A stretch of DNA of 8,713 bases from an uncultured Clostridia bacterium. GTDB taxonomy: Bacteria; Bacillota; Clostridia; Christensenellales; Borkfalkiaceae. Position 1 is the first letter of the stretch. Each line of letters opens with the position of its first letter. The translations under genes and the position numbers were made by a program. A model generated the notes under the pieces. That model searched no databases and had not been told where the DNA came from. It was given only the letters and a program-made list of their open reading frames with translations. Shown here in pieces: positions 1-6,179 of the stretch. The stretch is from the NCBI GenBank assembly GCA_946628865.1, contig CAMOXE010000026.1, positions 1-8,713 of the forward strand, in the 5' to 3' direction.

Positions 1-1
1 C

Positions 2-1558
2 CGTGCGTCGTCTTTGATAGACAAGCAGACGCATATCGACACTTTGGTGGAAGTCCTCAGAATGATCCAGAACGACAACGAATCGCTTTTCGGCGTAACC
101 TTACACGTTACCGTATATCCCGAAGAAAATGCGACGATCGACGAGATAAGGACGACGAAGAAAAACATCAAGCGTATTTTTGCCGAAGAGGGCTTTGACC
201 TGGTTGATAACTATTTCCGCCAGACGAACGCGTTTATTTCGTCAAATCTTTCGCGTTTAGACGTTATGACGGAATTTCAACGCGCGATTCATTCCGGCTC
301 AGTTGCCGCTGTGTTCCCGTTCGTATTGTCCAACGTAATGGACGACACGGGGTGTATTTTGGGTACCGAAAACGGCTATCCCGTAGTCGTGGACTTTTTC
401 AAGCGAGACTACGAGCGCGTAAACTCTAACGTAGTCGTTATAGGCAAATCCGGGTCGGGCAAATCCTTTGCCACGAAAACGGTTTTGACGCAACTCAGCG
501 CCGAGAACGCCAAAATATTCATATTAGACCCCGAGAACGAGTATCAGGCGCTCGCTAAAAACCTCGGCGGACGCATAATCGACGTCGGCACGGCGGCGGA
601 AGGGAGAATAAACCCGTTCCACGTCATCACGACGCTCGAAGGCGACGAGGACGGAAGTAAATCCAAGGTGAACAACTTTGCGATACATCTTCAGTTTTTG
701 GAAGAGTTTTTCCGCGTCGCGCTCGAAGGCATAACTTCGGAGGCATTGGAATATCTCAATAACGTCGTTATAGACCTGTATAGGAACAAAGGAATAAATT
801 CCAAGACCGAATTTAACAGATTAAAACCAGGCGACTATCCGACGTTTGACGAACTCAGCGCGCTCATTGATGAAAAACTTTCGGAAACGACCATTGAATA
901 TGATATTACGCAACTTCGGATACTCCATAACTACGTTTCAAAATTTGCAGGCGAGGGCAGAAACTCCAATTTATGGAACGGAGAAAGCACGCTTACCGTA
1001 AAAGAGAATTTTACGGTGTTCAACTTCCAGAGTCTGCTTGCGAACAAGAACGGCGTTATCGCAAACGCGCAGATGCTTTTGGTACTCAAGTGGCTCGATA
1101 ACGAGATAATCAAGAACCGCGATTTCAACTTAAAGCATGGCAGCAACCGTAAAATCGTGGTCTGTATCGACGAAGCGCACGTCTTTATCGATCCGAAATA
1201 TCCCGTCGCGCTCGACTTTATGTATCAACTTGCAAAGCGTATCCGTAAGTATAACGGCATGCAGATAGTTATTACTCAAAACATCAAGGATTTCGTCGGC
1301 AGCGAAGAGATAGTGAGAAAATCCACGGCTATAATTAACGCTTGTCAGTATTCGTTTATATTCGCCTTAGCGCCCAACGATATGGACGATCTTTGCACTC
1401 TTTACGACAAAGCGGGGCAGATAAACGAAACCGAGCAGGATCAGATAGTAAACAACGCGAGAGGCGACGCGTTTATAATCACTTCGCCGACAAGCAGAAC
1501 CAATATAAGGATAATAGCCTCCGAAACGACTCAAGAAATGTTCGGAGAGCGTTCGTAA
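2..1558 (+). CDS. VirB4/TraE-family conjugation ATPase, 5' end off the window
   Basis: This is the energising ATPase of a type IV secretion / conjugation apparatus, a cytoplasmic, membrane-associated P-loop hexamer that powers channel assembly and substrate transfer. Counting from the TTG at 14, the Walker A motif GKSGSGKS is at residues 144-151 and Walker B (IVVCIDEAH) at about 381-389. The motif RINPF at 198-202 and the TQN at 421-423 also fit VirB4-like ATPases. The part before Walker A, with AVFPF and LGTENGYPVVVDFF, is the family's typical approach to the nucleotide site. The frame is open through the left edge. The visible 518 or so codons are shorter than the usual 600-800, so the TTG at 14 is not the real start and the N-terminal domain is missing. 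The TAA stop lies 21 nt before the next gene, which suggests one operon. Family assignment is firm; the element type (ICE, plasmid or other) cannot be told from this window. Confidence 0.93.
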   Translation, partial: RASSLIDKQTHIDTLVEVLRMIQNDNESLFGVTLHVTVYPEENATIDEIRTTKKNIKRIFAEEGFDLVDNYFRQTNAFISSNLSRLDVMTEFQRAIHSGSVAAVFPFVLSNVMDDTGCILGTENGYPVVVDFFKRDYERVNSNVVVIGKSGSGKSFATKTVLTQLSAENAKIFILDPENEYQALAKNLGGRIIDVGTAAEGRINPFHVITTLEGDEDGSKSKVNNFAIHLQFLEEFFRVALEGITSEALEYLNNVVIDLYRNKGINSKTEFNRLKPGDYPTFDELSALIDEKLSETTIEYDITQLRILHNYVSKFAGEGRNSNLWNGESTLTVKENFTVFNFQSLLANKNGVIANAQMLLVLKWLDNEIIKNRDFNLKHGSNRKIVVCIDEAHVFIDPKYPVALDFMYQLAKRIRKYNGMQIVITQNIKDFVGSEEIVRKSTAIINACQYSFIFALAPNDMDDLCTLYDKAGQINETEQDQIVNNARGDAFIITSPTSRTNIRIIASETTQEMFGERS

Positions 1559-1579
1559 GACAAGACGGGAGGAAAGAAA

Positions 1580-3214
1580 ATGCCATACACGTTAACTGAA
1601 ACCGAAAAGGACGATATAAGGAGAAAATATCTTGAAAACGTCGAGCGCATAAACGCGTTTTTGCCCGACGGCTCAAAGATAAGACCGGATTTAAAAGCGC
1701 TTAACAAACGCCTTAACGACCCAAACGAACAGAGATTATACAAAAAAGGTCTGGAAATCAAAGAGCGTGAGGACCGCCGCGAAAAACTTTACGATCGTCT
1801 TGCGGAAAAATACAAGGATCTGCGCGCTAAAAATAAGAATTACACGCTGAACAGACTTATTTTATATCAGTTTGATATGTCGGACGACCCCAAAGCGGAA
1901 GCATATAACGAAAACGTAATTAAAAACTACTTTTTGCACCCGGAAGCGATGGCTCAGCGCGAGTGCAAAAAGGTAATGCTTTTAAATCCTGCCGAAGCCG
2001 CAAAGATAGCGAAGTCCTCGGATATGGGAAACCTTCTGATCGAGTATTACGAGCGCAACACCGAGCAATGCGAACACGCTTACGGGCTTTTGGGTACTGT
2101 ACGAAACACCAACGTCGGCGGTATAATAACGCCTGAAACCAAACAGTACTTAGAGCAAGTTGCGCCGAGTTACGAAGTGTTGTCGACCGCGTCCGAGACG
2201 GTAAAAACCATGTCGGAAGAATATTTTACCATGCCGATTATAAGTGACGACCAAAAAGAGACTTTGTTCAATACGAACTTTGAGAACGAAGAACCGGAAT
2301 TAAACGAAGCCCTTAAAAAGCAGGTTCGTGCGAGCGCTTTCAAAAATATATCGTTTAAACAGTATAAAGATTTCTTCAAGACTATGGAGAAAAACGGTAA
2401 AATGCTAAACGAGGCGGGTGCGTTTAATAAATACGTCGCAAAGAGCGAAAAGGGCGGTAAAGTTACCTACCACTCGGTAATTTCAGTCGTAGACGGCAGG
2501 GAAAAAGACGCGAAAATAACCGAATTAAACGCCGACGCCGTGAACGGCTTACAGAGGCTGTTCACGCGCGATTTTGCCGCCGAAGAGGGTTTTATTCAGC
2601 ACGACTTTGCGCCGTCGCTTAAAAAGAGCGAAGAGCAGATCGAAAAAGATTTCAGATACGAATACGCGTTAAGAAACAACAAATCTCTCGCTAAGACGGA
2701 CGGTAAAAACATGTCGTCTTTCTTAAAAGACCACAAGGGCGGGTTTTGGGAGAGAAAACTCGGCAAGACGTCGAGGCAGTATAAGAATTTCGAGCGTGCG
2801 GTAAACGATTATTACAATATTTCCTCCGATAAATGCAAAGATCGCGAGAACGTTGCCTCCGCGGCATACGCGTATCTTGAGTACAAGGGCGTCGATCCGA
2901 ATAATCCGGAAACCGTAAACAGATTAAGCGGCACGGCACGCGGCAGAGCGATTTATTGTTTAAGCGCGATAAGGGCTTGCACTCAGCCTAAGTATCATCC
3001 CGAGTACGAACTCGATTACGTCAAAGTCTCCGAACACGGCATTGTTGAAAGCAGTCCCGAGAACTTGTTCGGCGCGAAAGAAAAACTCGGTAAAGAGCCT
3101 GCCATATCCGATAAGAAAATTCTCGAGGAGCAAGTTACGCAAAACGACGTAGTGATAAAACAGGCAGAGCCTGTAACCGTAGTTCCGCTTGAACACGACG
3201 ATCTTAAAATCTGA
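1580..3214 (+). CDS. Unrecognised 544-residue charged soluble protein, co-operonic with VirB4
   Basis: I do not recognise this protein. It starts at ATG 1580 with a good ribosome binding site (GGGAGG, 1567-1572, 7 nt spacing). It has no signal peptide and no membrane segment. Residues about 35-90 are dense in Lys, Arg and Glu and probably form a helical or coiled-coil stretch. The middle (about 120-360) is predicted largely helical from its composition. Residues about 385-470 form a compact block: GGFWERKLGKTSRQYKNF, then AAYAYLEYKG, then a GTARGRAIYCL segment. The last 75 residues are low in complexity and look like a disordered tail. The 21-nt gap after the VirB4 gene suggests cotranscription, and a terminator follows at 3351-3382. 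Position and lack of export signal allow a role as a conjugation accessory protein or a translocated substrate, but that is only inference. Coding status is confident; function is unknown. Confidence 0.85.
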   Translation: MPYTLTETEKDDIRRKYLENVERINAFLPDGSKIRPDLKALNKRLNDPNEQRLYKKGLEIKEREDRREKLYDRLAEKYKDLRAKNKNYTLNRLILYQFDMSDDPKAEAYNENVIKNYFLHPEAMAQRECKKVMLLNPAEAAKIAKSSDMGNLLIEYYERNTEQCEHAYGLLGTVRNTNVGGIITPETKQYLEQVAPSYEVLSTASETVKTMSEEYFTMPIISDDQKETLFNTNFENEEPELNEALKKQVRASAFKNISFKQYKDFFKTMEKNGKMLNEAGAFNKYVAKSEKGGKVTYHSVISVVDGREKDAKITELNADAVNGLQRLFTRDFAAEEGFIQHDFAPSLKKSEEQIEKDFRYEYALRNNKSLAKTDGKNMSSFLKDHKGGFWERKLGKTSRQYKNFERAVNDYYNISSDKCKDRENVASAAYAYLEYKGVDPNNPETVNRLSGTARGRAIYCLSAIRACTQPKYHPEYELDYVKVSEHGIVESSPENLFGAKEKLGKEPAISDKKILEEQVTQNDVVIKQAEPVTVVPLEHDDLKI

Positions 3215-3231
3215 AATGCGGGAATAGATAT

Positions 3232-3382
3232 AACGGCGTATCGTAGGTTAAATAAATATAACGAACGATACGAACCGTCAGGATCAGTGCAAGAGATTGC
3301 AAGATTATCGTTAAATAAATTTATGGTTTCTAAAGAGTAAAACTTTTCGGGATCCGGCGTTAAGTGACGTCGGATTCTTTTT
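3232..3382 (+). ncRNA. Possible small structured RNA or structured 3' UTR ending in a terminator
   Basis: The stretch between the 544-residue gene and the terminator has no coding frame but holds internal structure. ACGG (3233-3236) can pair with CCGT (3275-3278), and CGTATCGT (3237-3244) with ACGATACG (3265-3272), giving 12 pairs with a two-base bulge. GTTA/TAAC (3247-3250 with 3259-3262) forms an inner stem. The 14-mers at 3247-3260 and 3310-3323 are direct repeats differing at one base. TGCAAGA occurs twice (3288-3294 and 3298-3304). The region ends in a terminator hairpin. It could be an independent small RNA, a structured operon 3' end, or chance. No promoter is obvious and I match it to no known RNA class. 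Confidence 0.3.
3351..3382 (+). terminator. Rho-independent terminator of the VirB4 operon
   Basis: ATCCGGCGT (3352-3360) pairs with ACGTCGGAT (3367-3375) through nine pairs, one of them G-U, around a six-base loop. The run TCTTTTT follows at 3376-3382. It lies 137 nt after the stop of the upstream gene and points the same way. Confidence 0.8.
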
Positions 3383-3429
3383 ATATGCCGCAAGCCGCGC
3401 AGCAACTGCGCGGCTTGCGGTATATAAAA
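3379..3429. repeat. Long inverted repeat (24 pairs, 3-base loop) in the convergent gap
   Basis: CCGCAAGCCGCGCAG (3388-3402) is perfectly complementary to 3406-3420 around a CAA loop. The flanks 3379-3387 and 3421-3429 add nine AT-rich pairs, including one G-U in the + strand RNA. Neither side is followed by a T run, so it is not a classical terminator alone. Its left foot overlaps the T run of the preceding terminator and its right foot overlaps the next hairpin. It could be a transcription barrier between convergent genes, or one copy of a dispersed palindromic repeat. Confidence 0.75.
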
Positions 3430-3460
3430 TAACCCCGACGGCTGAGCCGACGGGTTATTT
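3427..3460 (-). terminator. Terminator hairpin for the AraC-type gene, probably bidirectional
   Basis: AAATAACCC (3427-3435) pairs perfectly with GGGTTATTT (3452-3460). An inner GC stem with one bulge and one A-A mismatch closes on a TGA loop (about 3445-3447). The stop codon of the - strand regulator (3455-3457) lies inside the stem. Read on the - strand, the stem ends in TTTT and is followed by an AT-rich stretch, which fits a terminator of moderate strength. Confidence 0.65.
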
Positions 3461-4321
3461 ATCGTCGTCGTTTTTCCGACCGTTAAACGAATGCGGCGGA
3501 ACGCCGAAACGTTTTATGAAACTGTGATAAAAAGTGGAATAATAATCGTAATTGAGCATATTTGAAACGGCTTGAGGAGTTTGTCCTTGCGAAAGTAATT
3601 TTCGGGCGAGTTGCATGCGCTGGTTAAAAATATAACCGTGCAGCGATATTCCGAGTTCTTTTTTGAAAGTGTGCTGTAAATGCGATACGCTTATGAGCAT
3701 TTCTTTCGCCAGATTTTTAATCGAAAGGTTTTCTACGTTCGTCAGATTGCGGTTGATATATTCGATACAAGCGTGTGAAATTTTATTCGTTTCCACGGGG
3801 ATTAATATATCCGATTCGTCGAGTTCGGAAATTACCTTGTCCAAAGTCTCCACGATCTGAATGATGACGCTTACCAAATGCAAATCGGTATATTTATTAC
3901 GGCTTTGGCAGATTGTTTTGCAATCCTGCATAAGCCGAATAAGCGGAGTTTTTTCGATTATCCGCTTAGGCAGAACCGACGGCATAAAAAAATCGGTATA
4001 GTTCGACAGAAAGTTTAAATCCGCAAACGAGGGCAAAAGGTCCGGCGCGAAATGCAAAACCATTCGTTCGTAAGGACAAGACGGGTCGAATTCTCTTGAA
4101 TGCAACTTGTTCGGGTGAATAATTATTGCGTCCATCGGCGAGAGATTATACGTTTGCCCCTCGATGTTATATTTTGCCGCACCCGAGAGCAACAGTATCA
4201 ACTCGTACATATGGTGAGATTCGGGTACGAGCGTGTCTTTATCCGTAGCCTCGAACGTCGAAACGGAGTGGTGAAAACGTATTCCGTTTTTTGAATAATA
4301 GTCAATAATGACGTGTCTCAT
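3455..4321 (-). CDS. AraC-family transcriptional regulator with N-terminal cupin domain
   Basis: This is a 288-residue DNA-binding regulator, probably the sugar-responsive switch for the divergent glycosidase operon. Numbered from ATG 4321, an N-terminal cupin-like sensor spans about residues 20-115, with HHMYEL near 36-41 and an IIIHPNKLHS strand after it. The C-terminal AraC domain has two helix-turn-helix units. The first is around 199-221 (LSIKNLAKEMLISVSHLQHTFKK) and the second around 248-279, ending in the family-typical FIKRFGVPPHSF. A start 19 codons further up (4378) is open but is rejected, because the promoter (4328-4356) lies inside that extension and no ribosome binding site precedes it. 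The chosen start also has no Shine-Dalgarno sequence, consistent with a leaderless message. The ligand is not visible; a pectin-derived oligosaccharide is inferred from the neighbours. Confidence 0.93.
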   Translation of the reverse strand: MRHVIIDYYSKNGIRFHHSVSTFEATDKDTLVPESHHMYELILLLSGAAKYNIEGQTYNLSPMDAIIIHPNKLHSREFDPSCPYERMVLHFAPDLLPSFADLNFLSNYTDFFMPSVLPKRIIEKTPLIRLMQDCKTICQSRNKYTDLHLVSVIIQIVETLDKVISELDESDILIPVETNKISHACIEYINRNLTNVENLSIKNLAKEMLISVSHLQHTFKKELGISLHGYIFNQRMQLARKLLSQGQTPQAVSNMLNYDYYSTFYHSFIKRFGVPPHSFNGRKNDDDK

Positions 4322-4356
4322 GGCAATATTATAGCACGGGCTGAAATAATAGTCAA
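4291..4356 (-). repeat. Two direct copies of TTGACTATTATT, possible autoregulatory sites
   Basis: On the - strand the 12-mer TTGACTATTATT occurs at 4356-4345, overlapping the -35 box of the regulator promoter, and again at 4305-4294, inside the first codons of the gene. The offset is 51 bp, close to five helical turns. AraC-family proteins often bind direct repeats, so autoregulation is possible. The sequence is AT-rich and the second copy also encodes protein, so chance is a real alternative. Confidence 0.35.
4328..4356 (-). promoter_or_regulatory. Strong sigma-A-type promoter of the AraC-type gene
   Basis: Read on the - strand, TTGACT (4356-4351) is followed by a 17-base spacer and TATAAT (4333-4328), with TG one base before the -10 (extended -10). 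The seventh base after the -10 is 4321, the A of the ATG, so transcription should start at or very near the start codon. Confidence 0.8.
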
Positions 4357-4372
4357 GGTTTACAACAGAAAT

Positions 4373-4398
4373 TAACATATTTATAGCAAAATATGTTA
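4373..4398. promoter_or_regulatory. Probable operator: perfect 10-bp inverted repeat between divergent promoters
   Basis: TAACATATTT (4373-4382) and AAATATGTTA (4389-4398) are exact inverted repeats around ATAGCA. The site ends one base before the -35 box of the GH4 promoter and begins 17 bases beyond the -35 of the regulator promoter. That suits activation of one and possible repression of the other. The AraC-type neighbour is the obvious candidate binder, though this is inferred from position only. Confidence 0.6.
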
Positions 4399-4427
4399 TT
4401 TACAAATTCGACTCTGAAGTTTATACT
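4399..4427 (+). promoter_or_regulatory. Sigma-A-type promoter for the glycosidase operon
   Basis: TTTACA (4399-4404), a 17-base spacer and TATACT (4422-4427) form a good but weaker promoter than the divergent one. The inverted repeat 4373-4398 abuts its -35. Transcription from about 4434 would give a leader of about 283 nt before the GH4 start codon. Confidence 0.65.
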
Positions 4428-4716
4428 ATTTTTGTATAAGATTGAACTTGCTTAAACCGTGTCTTTTGCGACGTTTTCGGCGAGTATCCGCGTAATAAAT
4501 TTATATTCGGTTCTATTGCGCTCGGCTTTGACCGAAAATACCCGCAAATGCTCTATTAAAGGTGCGTGGCATTTAATCGGTGCGATTTCGGACGGATCGA
4601 CACAAAGACGATGCGGATACCGCAAGTGAAAATTTGTGAAAATACGCCGAGATTTCAGGAGTTAAACGGGTTCGGACATAACTAAGAACGGTCGAAGGAG
4701 AAATTTTGTTGATAAA
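4428..4716 (+). other. Long 5' leader of the GH4 operon
   Basis: This stretch has no convincing + strand gene. It holds the opposite-strand open frame at 4452-4661 and ends with the ribosome binding site GAAGGAG (4694-4700). I see no recognisable riboswitch and no strong terminator hairpin with a T run. Confidence 0.4.
4452..4625 (-). pseudogene. Protein-like open frame inside the GH4 leader, possible gene remnant
   Basis: The - strand is open from 4661 down to a TAA at 4454-4452, opposite the GH4 leader. From TTG 4625 it would encode 57 residues, ending ...RTEYKFITRILAENVAKDTV. The composition is protein-like, with many GNN codons (GAA, GCC, GTC, GAC). There is no in-frame ATG and no clear ribosome binding site. 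I do not recognise it. It could be the 3' remnant of a lost gene, a tiny real gene, or chance. One + strand frame here also reads fairly protein-like but carries an internal TAA near 4555. Confidence 0.25.
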
Positions 4717-4720
4717 ATGA
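4694..4720 (+). promoter_or_regulatory. GH4 ribosome binding site with a possible 4-codon leader frame
   Basis: GAAGGAG (4694-4700) lies 16 nt from the GH4 ATG (4717), too far for efficient initiation. It is 5 nt from a TTG at 4706. TTG-TTG-ATA-AAA-TGA from there ends in a TGA overlapping the GH4 ATG as ATGA. Either translation is coupled through this mini-frame or the GH4 start is simply weak. No in-frame alternative GH4 start exists upstream. Confidence 0.35.
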
Positions 4721-6123
4721 AAGATTATAATGATATAAAAATAGCATACATAGGCGGAGGCTCACGGGCGTGGGCGCATAATTTAATGAACGATTTAGCA
4801 CTCGACGGTTCTATCGGCGGAGAAGTAAGACTTTACGACATCGATTTTGAAGGTGCTAAAATCAATGAGAAAATAGGCAACGACATATCGGCGAGAGCCG
4901 ACGTAAAAGGCAAATGGCGCTATAGAGCGTGCGAAACGATCAAAGCGGCGCTTGTCGGTGCGGATTTCGTCTTGATTTCGATTTTGCCCGGGAGTTTCGA
5001 CGAAATGGAATCGGACGTCCATCTTCCCGAAGAATACGGAATATATCAACCGGTGGGCGACAGTACGGGTCCGGGCGGCATCGTGAGGGCGCTGCGCTGT
5101 TTACCTATGTTCCGTGATTTTGCATTGGCGATCGAGAAGTATTGCCCCGAGGCGTGGGTAATCAATTTCACAAACCCGATGTCCGTATGCGTAAGGACGC
5201 TTTACAAAGTTTTCCCGAAAATCAAGGCGTTCGGTTGCTGTCACGAAGTTTTCGGAACTCAGAAATTACTCGCCAACATCCTCGAAGAAAAATACGGTAT
5301 AAAGGCGACCCGTGACGAAATAAGGACGAATATAGTCGGCGTAAACCACTTCACGTTTTTAACCGAGGCAAAATATAAAGGCACTGATTTATTGCCTATT
5401 TACGACGCGTATATCGACGAACACCCCAACGGATTGCCGCAGACCGCGGATGCAAAGCATTGGGCTAACGGCGCTTACCTTACCACGGAACTCGTAAAGT
5501 TCACTTTGTTTAAGCGTTACGGCGCAATCGCCGCCGCAGGCGACAGGCATTTGGCGGAGTTTTGTCCCGGGAAATGGTTTTTGGCAGATCGTGAAACCGT
5601 AGAAAAGAAATACGGATTTTCTTTGACGACGGTCGCCTGGCGCAAACAGGAATTTGCCGAAAGGAAGAAAAGGGCTTTGGACTATTATAACGGCGAGCCG
5701 TTTAAGTTCAAAAACACGGGCGAAGAAACCGTTCGTCAGATAAAGGCTCTACTCGGTCTCGGAGATTTCGTTACCAACGTAAATATTCCGAACGTTGGGC
5801 AGGTTGAAAACAATCCGAAAGACGTAATAGTCGAGACGAACGCGTTTTTCTCTGGCAACAGCGTCAAACCGCTGCAAGCGGGGAAGGTTCCCGACGCATT
5901 GAACGCGTTGGTAATGCGCATTATCGAGGAGCAGGAAACGGTAACGGACGCGGCGCTTTCGGGTGATTATGAAAAGGCGTTCACGGCGTTTTTGAATAAT
6001 CCGAACGTATGTATCGCCGCGGATAAAGCGAGGGAACTGTTCGATAGAATGCTTAAAAATACGAAGGCGTATTTACCGTATTACGACGAATACATCGGTC
6101 GCCGCGGGAAAACGACCTATTAA
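4717..6123 (+). CDS. lplD: Family GH4 glycosidase, probable alpha-galacturonidase (LplD-like)
   Basis: GH4 enzymes cleave glycosides by an NAD+-dependent oxidation-elimination mechanism and need a divalent metal, usually Mn2+. The 468-residue protein has the N-terminal Rossmann loop IAYIGGGSRAW (residues 9-19), DSTGPGG at 115-121, NPM at 153-155, the metal/substrate motif CHEV at 175-178, and NHF at 210-212. Length is normal for the family. The CHEV motif was reported as diagnostic of alpha-galacturonidases such as Bacillus subtilis LplD, separating them from alpha-glucosidase, alpha-galactosidase and alpha-glucuronidase members. No signal peptide is seen, so it should act in the cytoplasm on imported galacturonides. 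It is the first gene of the operon, divergent from the AraC-type regulator, and a GH78-like rhamnosidase follows downstream. GH4 membership is certain; the substrate is inferred from the motif and neighbours. Confidence 0.93.
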   Translation: MKDYNDIKIAYIGGGSRAWAHNLMNDLALDGSIGGEVRLYDIDFEGAKINEKIGNDISARADVKGKWRYRACETIKAALVGADFVLISILPGSFDEMESDVHLPEEYGIYQPVGDSTGPGGIVRALRCLPMFRDFALAIEKYCPEAWVINFTNPMSVCVRTLYKVFPKIKAFGCCHEVFGTQKLLANILEEKYGIKATRDEIRTNIVGVNHFTFLTEAKYKGTDLLPIYDAYIDEHPNGLPQTADAKHWANGAYLTTELVKFTLFKRYGAIAAAGDRHLAEFCPGKWFLADRETVEKKYGFSLTTVAWRKQEFAERKKRALDYYNGEPFKFKNTGEETVRQIKALLGLGDFVTNVNIPNVGQVENNPKDVIVETNAFFSGNSVKPLQAGKVPDALNALVMRIIEEQETVTDAALSGDYEKAFTAFLNNPNVCIAADKARELFDRMLKNTKAYLPYYDEYIGRRGKTTY

Positions 6124-6179
6124 GACGTTAAATTTCGCAATAATTAAGCAAACTACGGTTGATAAAGGAAATCACTTTT

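Noticed and set aside
14..16. TTG at 14 as the VirB4 start
   Set aside because: The frame is open to the left edge, and the protein from here lacks the usual N-terminal domain length, so the gene is cut by the window.
3379..3429. Long palindrome as an insertion-sequence end or att site
   Set aside because: No transposase or integrase, no flanking target duplication and no matching second copy appear in this window.
4322..4378. Longer regulator start at 4378 (19 extra residues)
   Set aside because: The strong promoter lies inside this extension, no ribosome binding site precedes it, and the extra residues are not part of the cupin fold.
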